From: Pseudisothecium myosuroides
Taxonomy: Eukaryota > Streptophyta > Bryopsida > Hypnales > Lembophyllaceae
Assembly: GCA_951799445.1 (NCBI GenBank)
Contig: OX637287.1
Coordinates: 35,865,724-35,929,723 of the forward strand
DNA: 64,000 bases
Direction: 5' to 3'
The translations under genes were made by a program, and so were the position numbers. The notes below the pieces were generated by a model, which ran no database searches, had not been told where the DNA came from, and saw only the letters and a list, made by a program, of their open reading frames with translations. Positions 43,932 to 54,649 of this stretch are shown in pieces. Within the stretch, counting starts at the first letter, position 1; every line of letters starts with the position of its first letter.

Positions 43932-44973
43932 TGATCTAGTGAATGAACCAATCAGTTTCAGGAGAATCACCGGTTAGTTCATTGTTAGCTAGTGCCTTTG
44001 GGAAAATATTTGGTTGGAGTGTGAAAATGGAGGATCTTAAGCCAAATAAAAAATTGGTAGTACCAACAATGAATTAGTGTGCAAAAATAGAAGGTAGATT
44101 TGTAGATGTTGCTTTCATGAAATTGTCAAATTTTAGCTACTTGTCATTTTGAACTCAAAGCTAGTACTTGGGTTGTTGGAGGCAGGTATGTTCTTTGACA
44201 AGGTGGAGATTGCTTTAGGGTTGGTTGTTAAGGGGCTTAGAGTGTTTGGATAGGGCAAGGTAGGTATTGCTTTACGGTTGGTTGTGAAGGCTAGCCCTTG
44301 CTTCGTTGTCCTTGTCTACCCAATGTAATGAAATTTGGAGTTTAGTTTCAAAATCAACATGGATTTGAAATATTGTAGCCTTTGCAAATTTAAAGTTGAA
44401 GGAAAATGGCTAGTAAGAATTTGATTCTAGAGGAAATGAATTAGGAGATTTTGATAAGAAGAAGATGTAACTAGTGCCTTGTCCCCCCCATCCCCCCCAC
44501 CACATTTTTAGGTAAATTACTTGGACAACTCTGAAAACTTCGTCAACATTACTTTGAAATATTAATGGCTCCTCACAATCATTGTGTAAGGTAGGCACCC
44601 TAAATGCCCCACTAAACCCTAAATTGCCATCTTCACTTTATGTACATCTCCAAAATCAATTATATACTTATGTAAGAGAAACTATTTTAGAATCAAACTT
44701 TGTTCCTTGAGAACTTTTGCATACGGTACCCAAATGTCACGTTTTTTGGTGTGTTGGAACCTCATTTCAAGTGCCAACAATAAAATATGAAAATTTGACC
44801 AATCTAATAATAGTAAATAGGCATGGAAGCAAAAAAATGGCGGTTTGGGGGATACCCACTTTATTTATCAAGAAGCAATGTTTCACTTGAAATTGGGACT
44901 TGAGGAGGGTCCTATGTCTGGCGTTCTGACCAAGACAAGTTTGTGTGTATTTATCAAGTAGTACAGTGCTTGA
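43932..44973. other. AT-rich gene-free DNA
   Basis: Imperfect repeats of GGTATTGCTTTAGGGTTGG occur at about 44210-44300. Nothing else was noted. Confidence 0.5.
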
Positions 44974-45202
44974 TTAACCCTTGAACGACGCGGCGGACGT
45001 TTTGAGGCTGATGAATGACAAGAGAATCTCATGTGTAGGATAGAAGTGCAACTATTCATCCTCCAAATTTTGTGGGGAAAGGGAAGATAATCTACAGTAG
45101 CTTGACTTCCAATGAGTGCTTTTGCATTATTTTAATCCAAGAATCCACATGGTGACAAAACAGATGATTTCCACGGTTATGAGCCCGGCGTTTAAGGGTT
45201 AA
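44974..45202. mobile_element. TTAA MITE, family B, copy 1
   Basis: TTAA borders flank CCCTTGAACGACGCGG on the left and the complement of CCCTTAAACGCCGGGC on the right. The interior (AGAAGTGCAACTATTCATC, TTCCAATGAGTGCTTTT) matches 53370-53583 and 54503-54649. TTAA plus CCCT termini is the piggyBac-superfamily hallmark. Confidence 0.85.
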
Positions 45203-48200
45203 AACCGACTGATTTACAGTCAAGGCATCCAGTTTAGATAGACGTTACAATTTCTAAAAATACATTTTTAAAATTTAAAATTTGGGATGGTTCACTTTGT
45301 CCATTTGTATTGCATCTTTGAGTATGTTCTAGAATCTCATGATTTTAGCCAATACTCAGATTCACATTAAAATAACATATTTTGAAATTTTAATTTTAAT
45401 TTTAATTTTTTTTTTAATAATACATTTAAAAAATCATAATTTACATCATTGCAAATTTAATTGTATAGATTTTGGTTGAATATCAAGAGCACATACAAAA
45501 AATCGTTCTCCTAGTTTAAAACACATTTTTTTAAATTGGAAATCAAGGCTCATGAAAAAAATTGAAATTCATGTACTTGATCACTCCAAGTTCTAATGCA
45601 TTTCAGACATGTCTCCACGCCACTAGCTCTTAACATTAGAAAACCAAGTTTTTGCAATGGACCACCTTGTATGGAAACTTGAATAGAAAGTATAATTTTT
45701 TCCAAAGTAGTTTTTAATTCTTAAGTTGACTTAAATGTTTATACACCTTTTTTAAAATTAAAAGCAGAAAGTTGGTAAGATTTTATCTAATTTCAAAGTT
45801 TTGTCAAGATCAAATTGTAGTGCCATAGGCATATACGGATTTAAGAACTCCATATAAAATAAAAGATTATTAAAATCATTAGAGACTTGATTTTCTCTCC
45901 CATATTGAATCAATACTACCAAAATAACAAATCCATTTCTTCACATATTTGAATGACCTTTTAAATAAGTAATACATGCATGAATTGGGTAAATGTCTAC
46001 GATCTCTAACCTTTGAATGGAATTGACATTCTCTATTGTCATTTAATATAGTGATCTAGAACTTCCTACTTTGATTAGCATTTTGGGTGCTTAAACTCCA
46101 ACATTGATCATTTTACGTCCAATTCCAACTTTGATCATTTAAACTTTCCTACAACCACAATTTCATGAATTTTTTATAAAGGAAGGCTTTTAAAAAATGA
46201 TTCTAATATTATTTTGGGATGAATGAGAAGTTACATTGCCCTAAATAAATCAATGTTTTTATCATCCAAATTATGAACTTGAGACCACTTAGGAGCTAAA
46301 GAAGTATTGAAACATTGACATATCTCCCTTGTTCAACCTAAACTCTGCTTTGACTTTGCCCTTAGGCGATTTTATTTTAATTACTCATCTAAACCCCTAA
46401 AGGACCAAGTGTCCGTTCAACGTATGCAAGAAATCTTGGGTAAATTCCTACAAAGTCATTTTTGGTTAGCTGTTTATGAAATTTGGATACAATGTGCAAA
46501 TATATACCTCCTTGCTGAAAAACTATTTTTTTTCAATCAAGTGCCAAGATCAAAAGTTATGCTACCTTGAACTTCTTAGGTAGCTCGAGCAATTTGGAAA
46601 TCTTTTGGAAATCTTTTGCAAAAAAGCTCATCAACTTTTGAAATTTGGCATGTATATAACTAATAAAATATGGCATACAATTGTCCAAAAAAAACAAATT
46701 TTAGTCCTCAAATCACATTCTAAGAGGAGTCAAACTTTGTTAGCCAGGTTGGGGCAGCTTCAAGAAAAAATAATTTCTTCTAACTTCAAGTCCTATTATC
46801 TTGCAATTTGTAAAGTCAAAATTCTTGAAATTTTTTCTACATGTTCCAAAAGTTTGTCTCTAACTTTTCATTATTTGGATTAAAAATTAAAAATTTCATC
46901 ATTGCACAAGAAATCATCAATGAATGACTAGTGTATTGCCAATTCACTTAACCTCCTTGCATTGTAGGGTGAGTTAGTGTAAGCTAGACATCTCAATTGC
47001 TTCTAAAACTTTTCATGAGTGAACCTAACATCATATACTTATGAGTGGTCAAAATCCTCATTTTCATGTAGAGCAAAAATATAACTCCAAGAGGGCCCAA
47101 AGTCTACTAACCTTGTTTCGCAGGAATGAAAAAAAGTCTTTTTTTCTCACTTCAAACGTTATATAGTCAATCCACGTGGTCAAATGGGCTGAAATTTTTT
47201 CCACATTCTATTAAAATACTTTACTTCAATTCTATAAAGGTTTATAGTGACGAACGAAACAAAGTACAAATTTGAAACGTTTTCATTCAAACAACCATAG
47301 CACAAGTATCAATGGACAAAGTCCAAAAGTGTATATACAAAAGTTATAGTGTACAACATACTACACGTTACCTTGGAAGTTTGAAGAAACAATTAGTTGT
47401 GATTTGAAAGAAAAATAAATTTCAAATTTAGCCATGCCTAAAACTCAGTTTTGTTTAACATGATTTGGAATTACGTTATCTTTTGTCAATTTTTTTTAGA
47501 ACTCCAAAAAAACTTTTTGTGCCTTGGCATGTTGGTATACATCATTTCATATTGTTGTACAAAAAAATTGAAGGAAATTGACATTTATAGAATTTAAAAT
47601 ACCAACCGTTTGACAAACATGCAAATGATGTTGGTTCTCACAATATTTGAATAATTTTTTGGAATTGAGAGCATGGGATGTCAATAGCCATTGTAGAGAG
47701 AGTATAGGTTGCAATATGGACCATTGTTACATCTTAATGCCCTTGCATTTGAAATATTTGTTGAATTTGACAATGCATTTGATTTATATTTCACAGCCAT
47801 ATAATGCGTATTTAAATTCAATTCTTTCGTCCAAAGACTAGAATTTATGATGTACATAATTGATCCAACAAATCCCCCCAAAACTAAATTATCATTGTCA
47901 ATACTGTCAACAAATTGAAAATTGCCAAAAATTACACTGATTTTCATCAAATTGGCAGTTTTTTGACGACATGTACCTCAAGCATAATATCTTTCGCAGC
48001 ATTGGGAGGACCAATGCGTGGACATACAATGTTACGCAAGGATTCACTTGAGTTGAGTGTTGTAATGAGTGTGACCCCATTTGTACTGTTTTTTGTACAC
48101 ATAAAACCCCATGACGGAATTCTCACTGTCGTATACAGTAGTAACAATGGAATAAACAACTTTTTTTTTAATTTTTTAATTTTTTTTCATATACATATGA

Positions 48201-48363
48201 ATGCGAAAAGCATTGGAGAGGAGAGCAGATCTTGCTAGAGGGACCATTAAAGATTTGGCTATGGCGAAAATGAAATGAATGAAATCAATTGAATAAGGAT
48301 CCAAAGAAGGCTCAATCTCCTGTCGGTCACCATGAGTCCATGACAGTTTTGTTTTTTTGGGAT
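45203..48363. other. AT-rich gene-free DNA
   Basis: Mostly low-complexity. A patch at 47940-48150 is richer in GC and open on both strands; on the minus strand it reads IVCPRIGPPNAAKDIMLEVH. It may be a decayed coding fragment, but no family was recognised. A lone CCCCTAAAGGACCAAGTG at about 46395 resembles a TTAA-element end. Confidence 0.5.
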
Positions 48364-48688
48364 CTAAGGTAGTGTGCTCATAAACCGTCACTTTAAGGGC
48401 TGGTCGGCCTTTACAATGGGTTTAAGATGTCTGAAAGTATTTTTCCCTTATTTTTCACTCGAAGAAAAATTGATGCGGAATCTAACACAAGTGGTTTCAT
48501 ATTTTTCGGAGCATTTAGAATTATTTATGAATTTCCAAAGAATTCTGCAATAGGCACCTATTTGTGATCCTAGGTCTTGTAAAACCAACACACATGCAGT
48601 CTGAAAAAAGATATGGCTTGACCAAAAACAAACATTGCGGCATTCAAAAAGTAATACACAACGTTCTAAAATGCGATACTTACTAAAC

Positions 48689-49285
48689 TTAAACGAACCC
48701 TACATTCTTTTAACATTTGTAAGAAGGCAACTAGGCAATCAATTCCCATTTACAAAAATTAAGTGAACACCCCTTGGCTTTGGAATGGACCTTCCTTGGC
48801 TCTTATTCCATCCATTAAAGAAGTACGAACAAATCTCATTAATGCTCTGACATTATGGGCATTCCAACTCACATCCGCTCACTGTTGCTTTTGAAGCCAC
48901 CTATGGGATGGTTTGAAGAAGAGGGTCTGAATTTGAGCCCCTTCCTATATTGCGAAAATTTGTCCTTGTTCAGGCCTTTGTGACAAGTGTATAGGAAATT
49001 TGGGGCTTTTTTCTAAGGTAGGTGGCTCAAAAAGCGACCCTCTTCTTCAAACAGTCATGTAGGGAGCTCTGAAATGGGAAGTAAGTGGTTCTAAAATGGA
49101 CTACTAACAATGTGAGAGCATAATTAAAACCTGTTATATATTGCTTCATACTTCGCCAATGGATGGAATAAGAACCAAGGAGGGTCCATATCAAAGCCAG
49201 AGTGTGTCCACTTAATTTTTCTAAATGAGAATTGATTGCCCAATTGCCTTCTTACAAATGTTTAAAGAATGTATGGTCCGTTTAA
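48689..49285. mobile_element. TTAA foldback MITE (family D)
   Basis: It is 597 bp. The left arm TTAAACGAACCCTACATTCT continues AACATTTGTAAGAAGGCAA, and the right arm is its complement (GTATGGTCCGTTTAA end). Pairing continues through GGCTTTGGAATGGACC and GGTTTGAAGAAGAGGGTC to a centre near 48980. Its right TTAA is shared with the next element. Confidence 0.8.
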
Positions 49286-50230
49286 CCCCTCATCGCCTGA
49301 GGCTTGTTGGAGTTCAAAAACATCATTGCTTTTGAAGTGTTATAGATCAAAATTTAACTAAGTTATAGAGATCTCAACCGTACATTCTTGTAGTGTATGT
49401 GTTGTAGATGATGTGAATCAAATTTGGAGTCATTTGGCTATGTAGATTGCAAGATGATGCTGAAATTTTCTTGGCAACACATTTGGAGGTGAAATTCGAT
49501 TTCTAAGCCTACTCAAATGAAAAAACTTAAAACTACAAAGTGATTCAAAACCAGCATACAAACACATTGGTGAAAGAAAATATCATTAAATTGACTCATT
49601 GCGTTTGCAGAATGGCTTGCAAACGTCAAAAAATAGCAAGAAAAGTTGCAAAAAACACATCTAAGGTTGAACCTCCTCCTAAAATGCTTCTCAGTCGCTC
49701 ATAACTTTTTGGATTGATATGAAATTTTAGCCACATAAACTAGACTAGTATGCGCAATTTTTCTAAAAAAATAATCGGAAACAGGCACAATACAAAGAAG
49801 AAACAAGCCGCCAAAGTTCTATGTAATCCAAAAATGTCGGGATTTTGAACTTCGAATTGCTTCCAAACATTCAAAACAACTTGGATTGACATCAAAATTT
49901 TACTACAATAACTAGGATTTAAAGGGAATATAATCCAAATTATTTTATTGAAAACAAACATTGGATGAAGGAGATACAAGCCTCCAAAGTTGCAGCCTTC
50001 AAATGTAGTTTGGTGAACTCAAATTGAACCTATGAACTTCGAATGGCTTCCAAGAAATCAGTACATCTTTGATTGATCTGAAAATTTTACCACATAAATT
50101 AGAAGAGAAAGTGCAAATTTTACAACAAGTTTTATTGAATTTGGACATTGGATGCAAAAGTTACAACACTTTGAATTGGACTTAAAACTATGTGAGGACA
50201 CTTTTGGTCCCCTTCGACGATGAGGGATTA
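49282..50230. mobile_element. TTAA element family C, copy 1
   Basis: The left end is TTAACCCCTCATCGCCTGAG; the right end is the complement of TAATCCCTCATCGTCGAAGG with one TTAA base mutated. It is about 949 bp, with no transposase frame. It is the inverted homologue of 50234-51203. Confidence 0.8.
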
Positions 50231-50233
50231 CGT

Positions 50234-51203
50234 TTAACCCCTCGTCGCCTGAGGGGACAAAAAGTGTCCTCATGTATAATTCAAAGTGCTGTAACTTTTG
50301 CATCCGATATCCGAATTCAATAAAACTTATTGGTAAAGTTGCGCTCTCTCTTCTAGTTTGTGTGGTAAAATTTTCAGATCAATCCAAGATTTACAAATTA
50401 AATGGGAGCCAATCAAAGTTCACAGGTTCAATTTGAATTCACCAAACTGCATTTGATGGCTGAAACTTCGGGGGGGGGGGTATCTCCTTCATACAATGTT
50501 CGTTTTCAATAAAATTTGTTGAATTGTGTTTCCCTTTTAGTCTAGTTATTGTGGTATAATTTTCATGTCAATACAAGCTTCTTTGAATGTTTGGGAGCAA
50601 TTCAAAATTTAAAATCCAGCCATTTTCGGATTACAGTGAAATTCGGCGACTTGTAACTTCTTCATACAATGTCCATTTTCAATAATTTCTTTTGAAAAAG
50701 TTGCGCATACTAGTCTAGTTTGTGTGGCTAAAATTTCACTTGAATCCAAAAAGTAATGAATGACTGAGATGCTTTTTAGTGGAGGAGGTTTAGCCTTACA
50801 TGGTATTTTTTGCAACTTTTCATGCTATTTTTTGACATTTCAAATCTATTTTGCAGACACATTGAGTCAATTGAATGATATTTTTTTTCACCAATGTGTT
50901 TGTATGTTGATTTTGAATCACTTTATAGTCTCAAGTTTTTTCATTTGAGTAGGTTTAGAAGTCGAATTTCACCTCCAAATGTGTTTTTTGGAAAATTTCA
51001 GCATCTTTTTTTAACACTAAAACATTATAATCTTTCAATCCATGCGGTCAAATGGCTTCAGATTTTTTTTGTGTCATCTACAACATGTTCACTACAATAT
51101 TGTACGGTTAAGATTTCTATAACTTAGCAACATCTAAATTTAAAACACTTCAAAAGCAACGCTGTTTTTGACCTCGTTTGGACTTCAGGCGATGAGGGAT
51201 TAA
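50234..51203. mobile_element. TTAA element family C, copy 2 (opposite orientation)
   Basis: The left end is TTAACCCCTCGTCGCCTGAG; the right end is the complement of TTAATCCCTCATCGCCTGAA. Its interior mirrors copy 1 (TTGCTTTTGAAGTG, TCATCTACAAC, CAAATGTGTT). It has a G run near 50470 and no transposase. Confidence 0.8.
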
Positions 51204-51225
51204 TAAAGGTCGCATTTAGGAACCT

Positions 51226-51290
51226 TGTATGTTACTTCTTTTTTTTTTTTGAAACCTGGAGTTTATTCCAAGAGAGCCTGTATGTTACTT
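51226..51290 (-). mobile_element. Tiny retroposed insertion with poly(A) and target duplication
   Basis: TGTATGTTACTT is repeated exactly at 51226-51237 and 51279-51290. Between them are 41 bp which, on the minus strand, read CTCTCTTGGAATAAACTCCA, then GGTTTC and a run of A. This is a poly(A)-tailed stub with a 12-bp duplication, as left by LINE-driven insertion. It interrupts the right outer arm of the inverted repeat. Confidence 0.7.
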
Positions 51291-51816
51291 TTTGAATGCG
51301 GCACTGCTTGTTTTTGGTCAAGCCACATCTTTTTTCGAAATGTGCTTGTGTGGGTTTTGCAAGGCCTATGAGTCATGAATAGGTGCCTACTGCAAAATTC
51401 TTTGGAAATTCATAAGTAATTCATACATGCTCCAAAAAATATGAAACCACTCGAGTTAGATTTCGCATTAGTTTTTCTTTAAGATAAAAATAAGGAAAAA
51501 TATTTTCGAGCATTTGAAAACCATCAAAAAGGTCCAATAGGGTCACTTCTTGAGCCACCTACCTTATTGCATTTTTCAAAATCCATTGAAGGGAGGCCTA
51601 GAAGTTTATCAAATATTTCTTATTATAGTGAACTATGAAACAAAAACAAAATCTATAGTTTAAAAATGATATAAGGGGTGACTTTATCTTACAAACCAAT
51701 GCCACATGAGCGACTAGCATGGGTGCTAGAAGCCAAAAAATTTAAGACAAACCAACCTAAGAGAGGCAAACCATATAATGATGGATACCTAGGGAATGAT
51801 CCATTACAATCTTACA

Positions 51817-52742
51817 TTAACCCCTAAAGGTCCAAACACCGTTTTTTGACAACATAGCGATTTTGGGCAGCTCACTACGAGTGGAGTTTTTATTTTTTTT
51901 CTTTAAAATTTTCACACAAGATGTGTCCGAGGAGTATCTTTAAGGCCCAGCAATTTTTATAACTTTTGACTACATGGTTAAAAAGTTATTGTATGATATG
52001 TAATTTTTGGTGCATGGCGGGCAGCCCGGGCAGCTCAAAATTTTTTTTAAAAATAAAAATTTAAAATTGGTTCTTTAGATTTATATGTACGTGGAAAGCT
52101 TTAAATCATTCCATTTGGATTAATGAGTCAAAAGTTATGAGGATTCTTAGTTTGAGGGTAGTTATGGAATCTCTACTCTAAAATAAACTTTGAAGTCCTT
52201 TATTTCACTCAGTTTTCAATATTTTTGAAAAAAAATAAAAACATTGGATGTAGATTATTTATTACAACATTACAACCGTTGGGATTGGCATTTTTCAATT
52301 CCATAAATAAATTCTTAACAATTTAGTGTTTTGAATCATTCTCTACTTCTTTCTACTTACTATTTTTTTCCTATATGTTGTGCAATTCCAAATGATCTGA
52401 AAATTTTCAAGCATGTAGCCAACTTGCCTAGAAGAATGAATCCAAAGAGTAACAACCATTTTGGGCATTTTTTCATGCAAATGTGACCTTGTGAAGTGCA
52501 GCTGCCCGGATTTTCGCAGGAACAAAAAAAGGGGTTTTGTCAATTCAAACGCTAATATCTTCCAATCCGCATGGTGGAAAATTCTGAAATTTTTTCCACA
52601 TCTTCTCAAACCAGTGTTCTATAAGATCTTACGGTTACATGTTTCCAAAAATGTTTTTTTTATAAAATTTGGTACTTGTATTAGAAATGGCAGTTTTGGA
52701 GCGGTTTTGGTGAAAACATAGTCTCAGACCTTTAGGGGTTAA
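51817..52742. mobile_element. TTAA element family E (926 bp)
   Basis: TTAA borders surround CCCCTAAAGGTCCAAACACC at the left and the complement of CCCCTAAAGGTCTGAGAC at the right; 12 terminal bases are identical. No transposase frame is visible. Confidence 0.85.
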
Positions 52743-52814
52743 TCCATGATAGACTTTTTTTCAATAAATGAGATTTGGACTCCATTAGGTTGAGTTTGTG
52801 GCTACAATTAACTC

Positions 52815-53373
52815 TTAACCCTTTAGGGCCTAAGGAGCCCCAAGCAACCTCTTGAATTATTTTGGAATCAAATTTGCATATTAAAATTTTATAGTTTAAT
52901 TTAAATTATTATTTTTCCACAAATAACCATGCATATCTTCTATCTGATCTGATTTTTAAATATTTTTTGGGAAAAAAATGAAATTTATAAGATTTTTTAG
53001 AGTTTCTATCTTTGAAAAATCATAGTAATTACAAAAAAGCTCACTTTACCATGAAATTTTTATAGAAAATAGAAGAAATTATATTGAACATTATGGTGAA
53101 GTTGGCATTGTCTCTTTAGTTATACACAAATAAATTCAATAGAGAAACATGTTCCACAGTGCATTTTGAAACTTTAGAAATCCCAACTTCAAATTGCCAT
53201 AGACAAATCATTATTGCTCCAAATTTGATGGCCAATGGCTCATTGGAAGCGGAATTCCTGTGCCCTTACATCTAGTTCACATCTCACAGGCAACTAAGGC
53301 TAGAAAAGTGTTCCAGTTCTCAAAATTCAGTTTAAAAAGACCAAAATTGGCATGCTCGGCCCTAAAGGGTTAA
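52815..53373. mobile_element. TTAA element family F (559 bp)
   Basis: The left end is TTAACCCTTTAGGGCCTAAG; the right end is the complement of TTAACCCTTTAGGGCCGAGC. Noncoding. Its right TTAA is the left border of the next element. Confidence 0.85.
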
Positions 53374-53583
53374 ACATCGACAAGGACGTTTCGTGTCCAA
53401 TGGATGACAAAGAATCCTTCTAGTAGGACCGAAGTGCAATTATTCATCTTCAGAATGAAAAGGGGAGGTCTTCTATAGTAGTTTGATGTCCAATGAGTGC
53501 TTTTCCGTTTTTGTGAGCCAATGATTCTCACGGTAGCCAAGGGGATGATTTCTAGGCTCACCCGTTCGTCCTTTAAGGGTTAA
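53370..53583. mobile_element. TTAA MITE, family B, copy 2
   Basis: The right end is the complement of TTAACCCTTAAAGGACGAAC; the left end (TTAAACATCGACAAGGACG) lacks the CCCTT part, as if inserted into or truncated by the neighbouring element. The interior is homologous to 44974-45202. Confidence 0.75.
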
Positions 53584-54502
53584 TGTTTTGGATGATGGTG
53601 ATGGAGTGAGTGGTGACCACAATAGGAACTTCCACCTTTTGAGTATAAATTCATCATAAGAAGTGACTTTTTTAGGCCTTCATGTTGTGGTCATGTTAAA
53701 AAATATTGTGACTGCTTTAGGCGAGTAAGATGACCATGATAGATACACTTTTTTGTTGTTGGTTTTGAAGTAGTGTAGAGATTCTTGTAGGCCAATTTGA
53801 CAGTACACTTCAAAAATTCATAACAAATTCATCGTTTGTCCAAAAAATAAATTTCAATTGCTCTCTCCGTTTCTGACATTTGTCTTCACATGGAAAGAAA
53901 TTTTTAAAATTTCAACAGTGCCAAAAGGGCAAACCAGTCATTCTGCCTGTCATAGGCTGGTTACCTTACACTGGCCCATCACAAGCTATGTTTTTAACAC
54001 ATTCACTTGTTCGGGGGTAGCTAGAATACAATAAAAAAGTAAAAGTATCCATTCTTCCAGTGACATCACAATAGTCGGTATTTGGGGGTAATGGCAGTGG
54101 CCCACCAAGTCAATAGAAAAAAGAATACCCATCTTCTGTTGATCCGTTCCATTCCATAGCGGGCCATTTAAGTTAGTGAGACTGCTGGGCTTGCCCTTTT
54201 GAGACCAACCCTGAATCCTCTGGAGACCACCGGTATACTTTTCTACCATATCATGAATTTGATGTGCATTACCCAAACTTCACAAATGTTCAATCCACAA
54301 TTAATTTAAGAAGAGGTTTTGAATTTATTTTTTAAATTTTAATTACAAGCATTGTTAAGTGCAACAATAGATCTAACCGTACAAGTGATCTCTATAGGTT
54401 CTAATTTGCAAATTTTGTTTGTAAGTCATTGTTAAAATATTCTTATAAATTAAAAATTGCAATACGCCTTCACATTCTTGAAAGTTGGACTACTTCTAAT
54501 CT
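53584..54502. other. Gene-free DNA with one unrecognised open frame
   Basis: A minus-strand frame at 53986-54276 contains HDMVEKYTGGLQRIQGWSQK and LTNLNGPLWNGTDQQKMGIL. It is more protein-like than its surroundings, but no family was recognised. It may be a transposon remnant. Confidence 0.3.
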
Positions 54503-54649
54503 TTAACCTTAAAACACTAAGAAGACAAAAAATGTCCAATGAATGACTTTGTGGTTCCTATAGGTATAAAGAATGCAATTGTTCATCTAGTAATTTGATC
54601 ATTGTTTGATTGAATACCTTGGTGATAGGTCTCATCTTTTCAAGGTTAA
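54503..54649. mobile_element. TTAA MITE, family B, copy 3 (short)
   Basis: TTAA borders surround CCTTAAAACACTAAG at the left and the complement of CCTTGAAAAGATGAG at the right. Internal ATGTCCAATGAATGAC and GTTCATCT words match the other family B copies. A more decayed relative seems to lie at 55446-55572 (GGACAAAAAATGTCGAATGA). Confidence 0.65.

Larger units (their letters stand above)
48364..51566. repeat. 3.2-kb compound inverted repeat
   Basis: The outer arms (about 48364-48667 and 51285-51566) are complementary: AAATTGATGCGGAATCTAAC pairs with GTTAGATTTCGCATTAGTTT, and GGCTTGACCAAAAACAAACA pairs with TGCTTGTTTTTGGTCAAGCC. Between them lie one complete foldback element and two TTAA elements in inverted orientation, making nearly the entire span self-complementary about a centre near 50232. 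Confidence 0.85.

Noticed and set aside
50468..50480. G run as a regulatory quadruplex
   Set aside because: A single homopolymer within a decayed MITE copy; no four-tract arrangement.
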